DNA from: Maricaulis virginensis
Lineage (GTDB): Bacteria > Pseudomonadota > Alphaproteobacteria > Caulobacterales > Maricaulaceae
Direction of reading: 5' to 3'
Assembly: GCF_027922185.1 (NCBI RefSeq)
Contig: NZ_BSFE01000002.1
Coordinates: 434,001 to 498,000 of the forward strand
Length of the DNA: 64,000 nt
Part shown: positions 1 through 6,777 of the stretch, one piece after another
Position numbering within the stretch: position 1 is the stretch's first letter
How the letters are laid out: each line of letters opens with the position of its first letter
Program-made: the position numbers and the translations under genes
Notes under the pieces: generated by a model
Database searches by the model: none
What the model saw: only the letters and a program-made list of their open reading frames with translations
What the model was told of the DNA's origin: nothing

Positions 1-66
1 GCCGAGCCCTTCGATTTTGACGAGTTTCTGGAACGCAAGAGCCGGGAATTCCGGGATGGCGGCTAA
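1..66 (+). CDS. Antitoxin of a ParDE/RelBE-type pair (3' end only)
   Basis: Only the last 21 codons are inside the window. They read as an acidic/aromatic tail (...EPFDFDEFLERKSREF..., stop at 64-66), typical of the C-terminus of ParD/CC2985-type antitoxins, the part that wraps the toxin. The stop lies 11 nt inside the start of the downstream ParE-like toxin. That overlap is the usual antitoxin-first arrangement and supports the reading frame. The DNA-binding N-terminus is outside the window, so the subfamily cannot be fixed. Confidence 0.6.
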   Translation, partial: AEPFDFDEFLERKSREFRDGG

Positions 67-361
67 GCCGCATCTCACCAGGGCTGCAAGGGACGATCTG
101 GACTCGATCTGGCGTTTTTCGGCTCGAAACTGGAGTGTCCGGCAGGCCAACGCCTATACCCGCACCATACAGGAGGCCATCGCGCGGCTTTCTCTGTTTC
201 CGCAGTCCGGCCAGCTCTTTGGCGACTGGCGTCCCGGCATTCGCATTCTGCAATCCGGGGATCACCTGATCGTATACCGTCTGGCAGACGACAGGATAGA
301 AATCGTCCGCATTCTCCACGGCCATATGGATGTCGAGGGCCTGTTCGGCCCGCAGCGCTAG
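56..361 (+). CDS. ParE/RelE-family toxin
   Basis: A protein of 101 aa from the ATG at 56. A longer in-frame start at 17 exists, but 56 gives the family's normal N-terminus (MAAKPHLTRAARDDLDSIW) and the expected overlap with the antitoxin. Visible family features are the N-terminal helix pair ending in DLxxIW, the RxxxxSLFPQSGQ turn, and the C-terminal IRILxxxxHLIVYRL...IEIVRILHGHMD strands typical of ParE/RelE plasmid-stabilisation toxins. ParE proteins poison gyrase and RelE proteins cut mRNA at the ribosome; which applies here cannot be told. Expected to be neutralised and autoregulated by the upstream antitoxin. Confidence 0.85.
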   Translation: MAAKPHLTRAARDDLDSIWRFSARNWSVRQANAYTRTIQEAIARLSLFPQSGQLFGDWRPGIRILQSGDHLIVYRLADDRIEIVRILHGHMDVEGLFGPQR

Positions 362-515
362 CAGCCGCAAATTGCCGTGGACGTCACTTCATCGCCGGCT
401 CGACATCCCATACCCCTCCCTCTAACGTCGCCCTGAACACTGTTTACGCATGCGCCGCCGGAAAGAGCGGGCATGCGCTTGGTCGATGAATTCCAAACGA
501 CAAGGGGAAGAACCC

Positions 516-1478
516 ATGGCCGAACCCGAAGCCCTGAAGGGCAAGCTCCGCCTGCCCGTGATCGGCGCGCCGCTCTTCATCATTTCCAATCCGGATCTCG
601 TCCTGGCCCAGTGCAAGGCCGGCATTGTCGGCTCTTTCCCGGCGCTCAATGCACGCCCCGTCAGCCAGCTGGACGAATGGCTCGACCGGATCACTTCGGA
701 GCTGGACAGCTATAACCGCGCCAATCCGGACAAGCCGGCCGCGCCCTTTGCCGTGAACCAGATCGTGCACCGCTCCAACGCCCGTCTCGAAGAGGACATG
801 GCGCTGTGCGAGAAATACAAGGTGCCGGTCGTCATCACCTCGCTGGGGGCCCGCGAGGATGTGAACACGGCGGTGAAGTCCTGGGGCGGCATCACGCTGC
901 ACGATGTGATCAACCAGCGCTTTGCCCACAAGGCGATCGAGAAGGGCGCGACCGGCCTGATCTGCGTCTCGGCGGGTGCTGGCGGCCATGCCGGCTCGCT
1001 CTCGCCCTTCGGCTTCGTGGCGGAAACGCGGGAATGGTTCGACGGGCCGATCCTGTGCTCCGGCTCGATCGGCACGGGCGGCGGCGTCCTGGCGGCCCAG
1101 GCCATGGGCGCCGACTACGCCTATATCGGCTCGGCCTTCATCGCGACCGAGGAAGCCCGCGCCGACGAGGCCTACAAGCAGGGCATTGTCGAGGGCTCGG
1201 CCGAGGACATCGTCTACACCAACCTCTTCACCGGCGTGCACGGCAATTATCTGCGCAAGTCGATCGTCGATGCCGGACTGGATCCGGACAATCTGCCCGA
1301 GAGCGATCCGTCGAAAATGGACTTCGGCTCCGGCGGCGGCTCCAAGGCCAAGGCCTGGAAGGATATCTGGGGTTCCGGCCAGGGCATCGGCGCGGTCAAG
1401 GCTGTCCGCCCCGCCGCAGAGTTCATCGCCCAGCTCGCGGAGGAATACGAGGCCGCCAGGGCCCGCCTCTGCCGCTAG
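516..1478 (+). CDS. Nitronate monooxygenase (2-nitropropane dioxygenase family)
   Basis: A cytoplasmic FMN-dependent TIM-barrel enzyme of 320 aa, predicted to oxidise propionate 3-nitronate or other alkyl nitronates. The start at 516 is preferred because an AAGGGGAAG Shine-Dalgarno lies just upstream; in-frame codons before it read as non-coding. Family marks are the opening LRLPVIGAPLF, AVNQIVHRSN, VVITSLG, the flavin-binding GLICVSAGAGGHAG with its conserved His, and the phosphate-binding ILCSGSIGTGGGVLAAQAMGAD. It stands alone with a terminator-like hairpin directly after the stop. Substrate specificity is an inference from the family. Confidence 0.9.
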   Translation: MAEPEALKGKLRLPVIGAPLFIISNPDLVLAQCKAGIVGSFPALNARPVSQLDEWLDRITSELDSYNRANPDKPAAPFAVNQIVHRSNARLEEDMALCEKYKVPVVITSLGAREDVNTAVKSWGGITLHDVINQRFAHKAIEKGATGLICVSAGAGGHAGSLSPFGFVAETREWFDGPILCSGSIGTGGGVLAAQAMGADYAYIGSAFIATEEARADEAYKQGIVEGSAEDIVYTNLFTGVHGNYLRKSIVDAGLDPDNLPESDPSKMDFGSGGGSKAKAWKDIWGSGQGIGAVKAVRPAAEFIAQLAEEYEAARARLCR

Positions 1479-1489
1479 GTCCGGATGCA

Positions 1490-1525
1490 GTGGCGGGCAG
1501 GACGCTGCCCGCCACAATTTTATTC
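1490..1525 (+). terminator. Rho-independent terminator after the nitronate monooxygenase gene
   Basis: A perfect 11-bp stem, GTGGCGGGCAG (1490-1500) with CTGCCCGCCAC (1505-1515), carries a 4-nt loop and is followed by AATTTTATT. It lies 12 nt after the upstream stop codon. The T-tract runs into the 3' end of the convergent small membrane-protein gene. Confidence 0.7.
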
Positions 1526-1747
1526 AGCCGCCGGGCCGCGCCGGCCACCCAGATAGGGCAGGGCGAAGAGGTAGAGGCCGGAAATCATCAGCAGGATCAG
1601 CGGCACCAGTGTCGTCAGGCCGACGGCCAGCGCCAGGCCTTCACCGCCCAGCCCGGTGATGTTGATGACGATATTCGCCAGCACCAGTGCGGTGAAGGCG
1701 ATCGACAGCCAGCGATGGCTCTTGCGAATGAACAGGCTGAATTTCAT
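1520..1747 (-). CDS. Small two-helix membrane protein
   Basis: A 75-aa protein starting at the ATG complementary to 1745-1747, preceded by a GAAGGAAA ribosome site. The sequence (MKFSLFIRKSHRWLSIAF...) has a basic N-terminus with an RKSHRWLS motif reminiscent of the first segment of PepSY-TM proteins. Two hydrophobic segments follow at about residues 14-32 and 38-64, then a short charged tail. It follows the ArsR-SRPBCC pair on the same strand with a 32-nt gap, so it may be the third gene of that operon. No function is assigned. Confidence 0.7.
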   Translation of the reverse strand: MKFSLFIRKSHRWLSIAFTALVLANIVINITGLGGEGLALAVGLTTLVPLILLMISGLYLFALPYLGGRRGPAAE

Positions 1748-1779
1748 GGTGTTTCCTTCATCGCGGTCCGAGGGACAGG

Positions 1780-2184
1780 TCAGTCGATACGCGCCAGCAC
1801 GGCTTCCATCGCATCGAGGAAGCGCGGCCAGCCGGCCGTCGCGCCCATCAGGTAGCGCGGCTGGTCTTCCGGGAAGCCGGTCTGTTCCATGCGCAGGCGC
1901 GTACCGGATGATGTCGGCTCCAGCGTCCAGGTGACGACACTGTCCAGCGCGCCGGATGTCCAGGTGTAGGACAGCGTCGTGTGCGGCTCGATCTCGCGCA
2001 CGACGCATTCCACCGTGCCCCAGTCGAAGGCGAGCTCGAAACGGTGGTCCGGCACGGGCCTGAAATCATTCTTCATCAGCCATTCCTCGATCAGGTGAGG
2101 CTGGGTCAGGGCGCGCCAGATCTTTTCCGGGGCATGGGGAAATTCCCGTTCCACAACGACGGAGCGGGGCTGGGTGTCGGTCAT
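1780..2184 (-). CDS. SRPBCC/AHSA1-family protein
   Basis: A 134-aa START-like (AHSA1) helix-grip protein. Diagnostic features are the opening VVVEREFPHAPEKIWRALTQPHLIEEWLM, a central Asp/Gly-rich beta sheet (HRFELAFDWGTVECVVREIEPHTTLSYTW), and the C-terminal GWPRFLDAMEAVL helix that closes the ligand cavity. The start overlaps the stop of the ArsR regulator by 4 nt (ATGA), so the two are translationally coupled. ArsR-SRPBCC pairs are common in Proteobacteria. The ligand or stress they respond to is usually unknown, and none is evident here. Confidence 0.88.
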   Translation of the reverse strand: MTDTQPRSVVVEREFPHAPEKIWRALTQPHLIEEWLMKNDFRPVPDHRFELAFDWGTVECVVREIEPHTTLSYTWTSGALDSVVTWTLEPTSSGTRLRMEQTGFPEDQPRYLMGATAGWPRFLDAMEAVLARID

Positions 2185-2504
2185 TGGTCCATCCTGTTGA
2201 GCAGGTCATCGAGATCGTCGAAGCGGGCTTGCCAGAAGCCGGTCATCTGCCGCGTCCAGTCGGTCAGCGGGGCGAGGGCATCCAGCCGGGCGCTGTAATG
2301 GGTCTGCCGCCCCGCCTGCCGGTCACGCACCAGGCCGGCCTGTTTGAGCACGCGCAGATGCTTGGACACGGCGGGCTGGGACACGCCGGCCTGCGCCGTC
2401 AGAGCAGTGACAGTCAGGTCTCCGTCGCGGCACAGGCGTTCAAACAGGGCCCGGCGCGTCGGATCGGCAAGGGTGCGGAAAAGCAGGTCATGCGCTTCGG
2501 GCAT
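2181..2504 (-). CDS. ArsR-family winged-helix transcriptional regulator
   Basis: A 107-aa DNA-binding protein. It opens with the typical LFRTLADPTRRALFERLC helix, followed by the helix-turn-helix LTAQAGVSQPAVSKHLRVLKQAGLV (about residues 36-60) and the wing RQAGRQTHYSARLDAL. There is no CxCxxC metal site, so it is not a classical metal sensor; it belongs to the group that partners SRPBCC proteins. It heads a leftward operon with the SRPBCC gene (4-nt overlap). A 20-bp inverted repeat just upstream of the start is a likely autoregulatory operator. Confidence 0.9.
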   Translation of the reverse strand: MPEAHDLLFRTLADPTRRALFERLCRDGDLTVTALTAQAGVSQPAVSKHLRVLKQAGLVRDRQAGRQTHYSARLDALAPLTDWTRQMTGFWQARFDDLDDLLNRMDQ

Positions 2505-2522
2505 TTAACGTATATCCCACGG

Positions 2523-2542
2523 GTTATGATTTAATCCATAAC
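2523..2542. promoter_or_regulatory. Candidate ArsR operator (inverted repeat)
   Basis: GTTATG (2523-2528) and CATAAC (2537-2542) form perfect 6-bp arms around an AT-rich 8-bp centre, 18 nt upstream of the arsR-like start. Position and shape fit autorepression by the adjacent ArsR protein. Binding is inferred, not shown. Confidence 0.55.
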
Positions 2543-2631
2543 TGGAGGGCTATGAGTTCGTCAAGGACGGGGTATGAAGGAGGAGGCGGCTTGCTACGTT
2601 GGCGGACCGCGAACCCGGTGAACGCCCGCGA

Positions 2632-3297
2632 TCAGGCCTGCTGGGCCTGCCGTGCAGAGCGGGCGTCGTCCAGTGAGTGCGCGGCAATATCGGCGGGGCG
2701 CTCGAACATCACATCCGGCGACTGGGCGTCGAGAATGCCTTGCGTGGCGAAGCCCCAATTGACCGCTCCGGCAACGCATCCGGTCTCGCGGGCGGCATCG
2801 ATATCGCGGACTTCGTCGCCGACGCTGAGCGTGCGGTCGGGCGTGGTGCCGGCCTTGCGGATCACCTTGCGGAAGATGGAGGCCTTGCCGAACAGCGCCG
2901 CGCCGCAGGCGAACAGGTCGATCTTTTCGCACAGGGCCTCGCCCAGTACCGCGCGTACGGCGGTCTCGCCATTCGAGCTGACAACGGCCAGTTTCACGCC
3001 GGCGTCCGACAATTGCCGGATCAGCGTGTCGATACCCTCGAACAGGTGGATACAATCCACATTCTCGGCGGCACGGGAGCGGACGTCATTGGCGAGGAAG
3101 GGGATCTTCCAGGAGGGAATGCCCAGCTCGTTCATGATCGCCTTTGGCGGCATATCGCGCAGGGCCTCGGCCCGGGCATCGTCGATCGGCGGCAGGCCGT
3201 GCTTGTCGACAACGTCGCCCAGCACGGTGCGGAACCAGGTCAGGCTGTCGGCCAGGGTCCCGTCGAAATCGAAGATGATCAGGTCGTAGCGCGCCAA
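2632..3297 (-). CDS. HAD-superfamily hydrolase, phosphoglycolate-phosphatase-like
   Basis: A 221-aa cytoplasmic phosphatase. Motif I is FDFDGTLADS at residues 9-18 (nucleophile Asp and general-acid Asp), motif II is VVSSNGETAV, the motif III lysine lies in the FGKASIFRKVIRKAG region, and motif IV is LSVGDEVRDIDAARETG. The alpha-helical cap lies between motifs I and II, as in the Gph/PGP subgroup. The start codon is probably TTG (complement of 3295-3297): the FDFDGT strand needs this N-terminus and no ATG lies closer. The substrate is not predictable. The gene is monocistronic. Confidence 0.88.
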   Translation of the reverse strand: MARYDLIIFDFDGTLADSLTWFRTVLGDVVDKHGLPPIDDARAEALRDMPPKAIMNELGIPSWKIPFLANDVRSRAAENVDCIHLFEGIDTLIRQLSDAGVKLAVVSSNGETAVRAVLGEALCEKIDLFACGAALFGKASIFRKVIRKAGTTPDRTLSVGDEVRDIDAARETGCVAGAVNWGFATQGILDAQSPDVMFERPADIAAHSLDDARSARQAQQA

Positions 3298-3403
3298 CGT
3301 GTCCCGGTCCGGTTATTCGCTCCTGGCAGCCAGGCTGCCACAATCACAACAGGGTTTTCTGATTCTTGTGACGGTTGCACGTTGTAACCGCGAACCGGCG
3401 TGC

Positions 3404-3444
3404 AAAAAACCGAACGGCGCGCGAACCGGTTCGTCCGCGCGCCG
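3404..3444 (-). terminator. Terminator downstream of the lipoprotein gene
   Basis: A perfect 9-bp stem CGGCGCGCG (3415-3423) / CGCGCGCCG (3436-3444) encloses a GAACCGGTTC palindrome. On the minus strand it is followed by TTCGGTTTTTT. It lies 24 nt past the stop at 3468, so it probably ends the lipoprotein transcript. Confidence 0.65.
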
Positions 3445-3467
3445 CTGGCACCACCCGTCTGCCCGGG

Positions 3468-4250
3468 TCAGCCCTCGTTGTCCGGGCTTTCTTCACCGTC
3501 TTCAGCGGCGCTTTCATCATCATCCGGAGCCGGCTCGACGCAGACTTCAAGACTGCTGAGCAGGCTGGCCTCGATCGGCAGGAGGCGCGTTTCCTCGCCT
3601 TCAAGGCCGATCCCGATCCGGCCCTCGCGCGGCAGGCCCTGCAGCGTGTCTTCGCTCGCCGGGATCCGCATTTCGATCCATCCCGCACGACCCTCGACGG
3701 GGGCAAACATGCCGGTGACGGTCCCGGCCGGCGTGATCAACGAACCGGCGCGCGTGGCGGCATTGTCCTGTGTGGCGGCGGATTCGGCGTCGGCCGTATC
3801 CGGCTCGGCCGGTTCGCCGCCTTCGGCCGCCTCCGCGTCTTCGGCAGTGTCTTCCGGCTGGGGAACGGAAATGATGAGGGCCGAACCATCGGCTGCGCAA
3901 CGCAGCTCTGCGGCCGCGACCATGGCCTCCTGGCCGTACTCCATGCCGCCGGCACCTGCCGTGCTCCAGCTGCCTTCGACCAGCGGCCCGTCGAGCTGGA
4001 GATTATCGCCTTCGCCGGCCCGGACCTCCGGCTCGAATGTGTCGTCATTCGAGGCGGCGACATGGTCGAGCAGCGCCTGCATCGTGCCGTCGGGGTCGCG
4101 TCGGTCTTCCTCCTCGCGACCGGCCGGCGTGGTGCCGGGCGTGCCCGATTGCTCATTGGCCGGAGCCGGGGCCGGCTCGTCCTCGGGGGCGCCGCAGCCG
4201 GCAAGGCCGACCAGGGCGATGGCGGTGTATGTCAGGGCTTGATGTCTCAT
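3468..4250 (-). CDS. Acidic lipoprotein of unknown function
   Basis: A 260-aa protein with a signal peptide ending in a lipobox (VGLAGC, lipidated Cys19), so it is predicted to be anchored in the outer or inner membrane facing the periplasm. A Pro/Glu/Thr-rich linker (about residues 20-55) precedes a globular region containing LRCAADGSALIISVP. An acidic Glu/Ala spacer (about 130-160) splits it from a second beta-rich part (SLITPAGTVTGMFAPVEGRAGWIEMRIPA...). It ends in a very acidic tail (PDDDESAAEDGEESPDNEG). No known domain is recognised. The gene stands alone between two terminators. Confidence 0.75.
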   Translation of the reverse strand: MRHQALTYTAIALVGLAGCGAPEDEPAPAPANEQSGTPGTTPAGREEEDRRDPDGTMQALLDHVAASNDDTFEPEVRAGEGDNLQLDGPLVEGSWSTAGAGGMEYGQEAMVAAAELRCAADGSALIISVPQPEDTAEDAEAAEGGEPAEPDTADAESAATQDNAATRAGSLITPAGTVTGMFAPVEGRAGWIEMRIPASEDTLQGLPREGRIGIGLEGEETRLLPIEASLLSSLEVCVEPAPDDDESAAEDGEESPDNEG

Positions 4251-4300
4251 GCCCCTTCAACGGGCGTGCTGCGCCATTGGTTCCGCCGCGGCTGACCCGG

Positions 4301-4339
4301 AAAAGCAAAAAGGCCGCCCCGGTGCGTTCCGGGGCGGCC
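4301..4339 (-). terminator. Terminator downstream of ald
   Basis: Stem GGCCGCCCCGG (4312-4322) pairs perfectly with CCGGGGCGGCC (4329-4339) around a 6-nt loop. On the minus strand the hairpin is followed by TTTTTGCTTTT. It starts 31 nt after the ald stop. Confidence 0.85.
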
Positions 4340-4370
4340 CTTGCGTGTGGCCGTCAGTGTGCGACGGGTC

Positions 4371-5489
4371 CTAGATCGAGGTGAGCCAGGACGGCTTGAC
4401 GTAGGGCAGGTCGAGATCGTCGGCGACCGGCTTGTAGCAGATCTCGCCTTCTGCCGTGTTGAGGCCGCGCGCCAGGTGCGGATTGGCGTTCAGCGCTTCC
4501 TTCGGCCCCTTGTTGGCGATTTCCAGGCCCAGCGGCAGGGTGGCATTGTTCAGCGCCAGCGTGGAGGTGCGGGCATAGGCGCCCGGCATGTTGGCCACGC
4601 AGTAGTGCACGACATTGTCGATGATATAGGTCGGGTCGTCGTGCGTGGTGGCCTTCGAGGTCTCGAAACAGCCGCCCTGGTCGATGGCGATGTCGACGAG
4701 CACGGCGCCGTCCTTCATCTCTTTCAGCATGGCGCGGGTGACCAGCTTGGGTGCGGCGGCGCCGGGGATCAGCACGGCGCCGATCACGACATCGGCTTCG
4801 CGCACGGCCTGTTCCAGCGCCGCGGCGGTCGAGTAGGCGGTCTTCACGGCACCGGAGAATTGCTCGTCCAGCTCTGCCAGACGGCGGTTGGAGCGGTCGA
4901 ACACGGTGACGTCGGCGCGGGCGCCGATCGCCATTTCCGCTGCATGGGTACCAGCGACACCGCCGCCGATGATCACGACCTTGGCCGGCAGCACGCCGGG
5001 CACGCCGCCCAGCATCAGGCCGCGGCCGCCCTGGGCCTTCTGCATGCAGTGTGCGGCCACCGAGACAGACATGCGGCCGGCAACCTGGCTCATCGGCGTG
5101 AGCAGGGGCAGGCGGCCGTCATTGTCGGTGACGGTCTCGTAGGCGATCGACAGGCAGCCGGCCTTGCGCAGGCCCTCGGCCTGCACCGCGTCGGCGGCGA
5201 GGTGCAGATAGGTGTAGAGCGTGTGGTGGGGCTTCAGCATCGCCGTTTCGGACGGCTGGGGCTCCTTCACCTTGACGATCAGCTCGCCCTTTTCGAACAC
5301 CGCGGCGGCATCCGGCAGGATGGTCGCGCCGGCAGCTTCATACATCTCGTCGGAAAAACCGATGCCGTCGCCGGCGGTGGACTGGACGAAGACCTCGTGG
5401 CCGTGGCGGACGAATTCCGTGACGCTGTTCGGCGTCAGGCCGACACGGTATTCACGGACCTTGATTTCCTTGGGCACCCCGATACGCAT
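4371..5489 (-). CDS. ald: Alanine dehydrogenase
   Basis: A 372-aa NAD-dependent enzyme that interconverts L-alanine and pyruvate plus ammonia. The ATG complementary to 5487-5489 gives the exact family N-terminus MRIGVPKEIKVREYRVGLTP. Counting from it, the known active-site residues fall at the positions described for the Mycobacterium enzyme: Arg15, Lys75, His96 and Asp270. The nucleotide-binding loop VVIIGGGVAGTHAA lies at about 171-184. Codons upstream of this ATG do not match the family. The gene is divergent from an Lrp/AsnC regulator, the classic arrangement for alanine-inducible ald, and ends at a strong terminator. Confidence 0.97.
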   Translation of the reverse strand: MRIGVPKEIKVREYRVGLTPNSVTEFVRHGHEVFVQSTAGDGIGFSDEMYEAAGATILPDAAAVFEKGELIVKVKEPQPSETAMLKPHHTLYTYLHLAADAVQAEGLRKAGCLSIAYETVTDNDGRLPLLTPMSQVAGRMSVSVAAHCMQKAQGGRGLMLGGVPGVLPAKVVIIGGGVAGTHAAEMAIGARADVTVFDRSNRRLAELDEQFSGAVKTAYSTAAALEQAVREADVVIGAVLIPGAAAPKLVTRAMLKEMKDGAVLVDIAIDQGGCFETSKATTHDDPTYIIDNVVHYCVANMPGAYARTSTLALNNATLPLGLEIANKGPKEALNANPHLARGLNTAEGEICYKPVADDLDLPYVKPSWLTSI

Positions 5490-5583
5490 GATTGTTTCCC
5501 GTTTTGCTGGATCGCGCCGGGAAAACGCCGAATTCTTCGATCCGGCGAGCCCTGCGCGAATAAAATTGACATTTGCCGCCGCG

Positions 5584-5605
5584 TGGTGTGAATTATCGTG
5601 CACCA
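5584..5605. promoter_or_regulatory. Candidate Lrp-type operator between ald and its regulator
   Basis: TGGTG (5584-5588) and CACCA (5601-5605) flank an AT-rich AATTAT core in the 205-bp divergent intergenic region. A perfect TTGACA lies at 5566-5571 on the plus strand, and a TATATA lies at about 5625 for the minus strand. The arms are short, so this is suggestive only. Confidence 0.35.
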
Positions 5606-5694
5606 AACGACATTGGTCGCGACGTATATACTGACTTTTTGCCCAAATCCAGAATGATCTGCGGGCAACGGGCGTAACTTGGGGAGGGTGTCCT

Positions 5695-6180
5695 GTGCGG
5701 CTCGATAGCGTAGATATCTCCATTCTGACGGAACTTCAGGACCATGGCCGCCTGACCAATGCCGAACTGGCCGAGCGCGTCGGCCTGTCTGCGTCCGCCT
5801 GCCATCGCCGGGTGAAGGCACTCGAGCAGGCCGGTGTGATCGATCGCTATGTCGCCATTCTATCGGAAAAGGCGCTGGGCCGCGGCATCACGGTTTATGT
5901 CCAGGTGACGCTGGACAATCAGAAGCGCGAGACGCTTGTCGCTTTCGAGGAAGCCGTCGAGACGGTGCCCGAAGTGATGGAATGCTATCTGATGAGCGGC
6001 GATGCCGATTATCTCGTCCGTGTTCTGGTGCGCGACGCCAACGACTATGAGCGCGTTCACCGCGAAGTGCTCTCGGGCCTGCCCGGCGTGGCGCGCCTGG
6101 TCTCCAGCTTCACCATCCGCCGCGTCTTCTCCCGCACCACCATGCCGGTGCCGGACGAGGTCGTGGTGAAGGGCGACTAA
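5695..6180 (+). CDS. Lrp/AsnC-family transcriptional regulator (probable ald regulator)
   Basis: A 161-aa protein with an N-terminal helix-turn-helix (LDSVDISILTELQDHGRLTNAELAERVGLSASACHRRVKALEQAGVI, about residues 3-50) and a C-terminal RAM amino-acid-binding domain (VTLDNQKRETLVAFEEAVETVPEVMECYLMSGDADYLVRVLV). The start is GTG at 5695, preceded by GGGGAGGG; it gives the compact family N-terminus. Divergent placement next to ald suggests an AldR/BkdR-like activator that senses alanine or other amino acids. The stop overlaps the convergent ankyrin gene by 4 nt. Confidence 0.93.
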   Translation: MRLDSVDISILTELQDHGRLTNAELAERVGLSASACHRRVKALEQAGVIDRYVAILSEKALGRGITVYVQVTLDNQKRETLVAFEEAVETVPEVMECYLMSGDADYLVRVLVRDANDYERVHREVLSGLPGVARLVSSFTIRRVFSRTTMPVPDEVVVKGD

Positions 6181-6749
6181 CCGTTCTCCGCCAGCATGGC
6201 CTCATAGGCCTCCGCCCAGTCATACCGCACAAAGCCCGACGCGTCGGGCTCGGCCGGGGACGCCATGGCGTGGGCGATGACGGCCATGCGGTCGCGTGTG
6301 CCGCGCAGTCCGCCGCTCTCGCGTGAAAAGGCGATGTCCTCTCCGGGGCGAGTCACTGCTGCATCGAGATAGTAGATCGCCCAGCTGGCCGGCGCTGCCC
6401 GGGTCTCCATCAGCGCGAAGGCCCGATAGGCTGCGGCCCGCCAGTCTCCTCCGGCGATCAGCCCCTGCGCCTCGCGTTCGGCGGCATCTTCGGCCAGCGC
6501 GACAAGATAGGCATAGCTGTCCTGGCGGCCCCGGGCGTCGACCGGAGCCAGCGGGTCGGCGCCGGCATCCAGCGATATCCGGACCAGGTCGACCACCGAA
6601 TCGAGCCCGGTGACAACCGCCACATCGAGCGCGTCGTGCAGGTCCTGGGTGGCCGGGTCGGTCTGACGGGCCAGGGCCGGGGTGGCCGACAGGGATGCTG
6701 CGGCGGCGAGGGCGATAGCAAGGCTTGCAAGTCGGTTGGAGAAGCGCAT
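6177..6749 (-). CDS. Exported ankyrin-like small protein
   Basis: A 190-aa protein with a clear signal peptide (MRFSNRLASLAIALAAAASLSATPALA, cut near residue 27). The start at 6749 has GGAATGTCC upstream and begins exactly at the signal sequence. One ankyrin-like unit is visible (HDALDVAVVTGLDSVVDLVRISLDAGADPLAPVDARG, about 37-73), followed by an alpha-helical region with EDAAEREAQGLIAGGDWRAAAYRAFAL. It follows the 1162-aa ankyrin protein by only 28 nt, so the two are almost certainly co-transcribed and probably act together in the periplasm. Function is unknown. Confidence 0.75.
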   Translation of the reverse strand: MRFSNRLASLAIALAAAASLSATPALARQTDPATQDLHDALDVAVVTGLDSVVDLVRISLDAGADPLAPVDARGRQDSYAYLVALAEDAAEREAQGLIAGGDWRAAAYRAFALMETRAAPASWAIYYLDAAVTRPGEDIAFSRESGGLRGTRDRMAVIAHAMASPAEPDASGFVRYDWAEAYEAMLAENG

Positions 6750-6777
6750 CGGAATGTCCTGGGTTTGCAGGGAAGAG

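Noticed and set aside
444..1517. A long minus-strand frame opposite the nitronate monooxygenase
   Set aside because: The plus-strand gene has complete FMN-binding motifs and a ribosome site; the opposite frame has neither.
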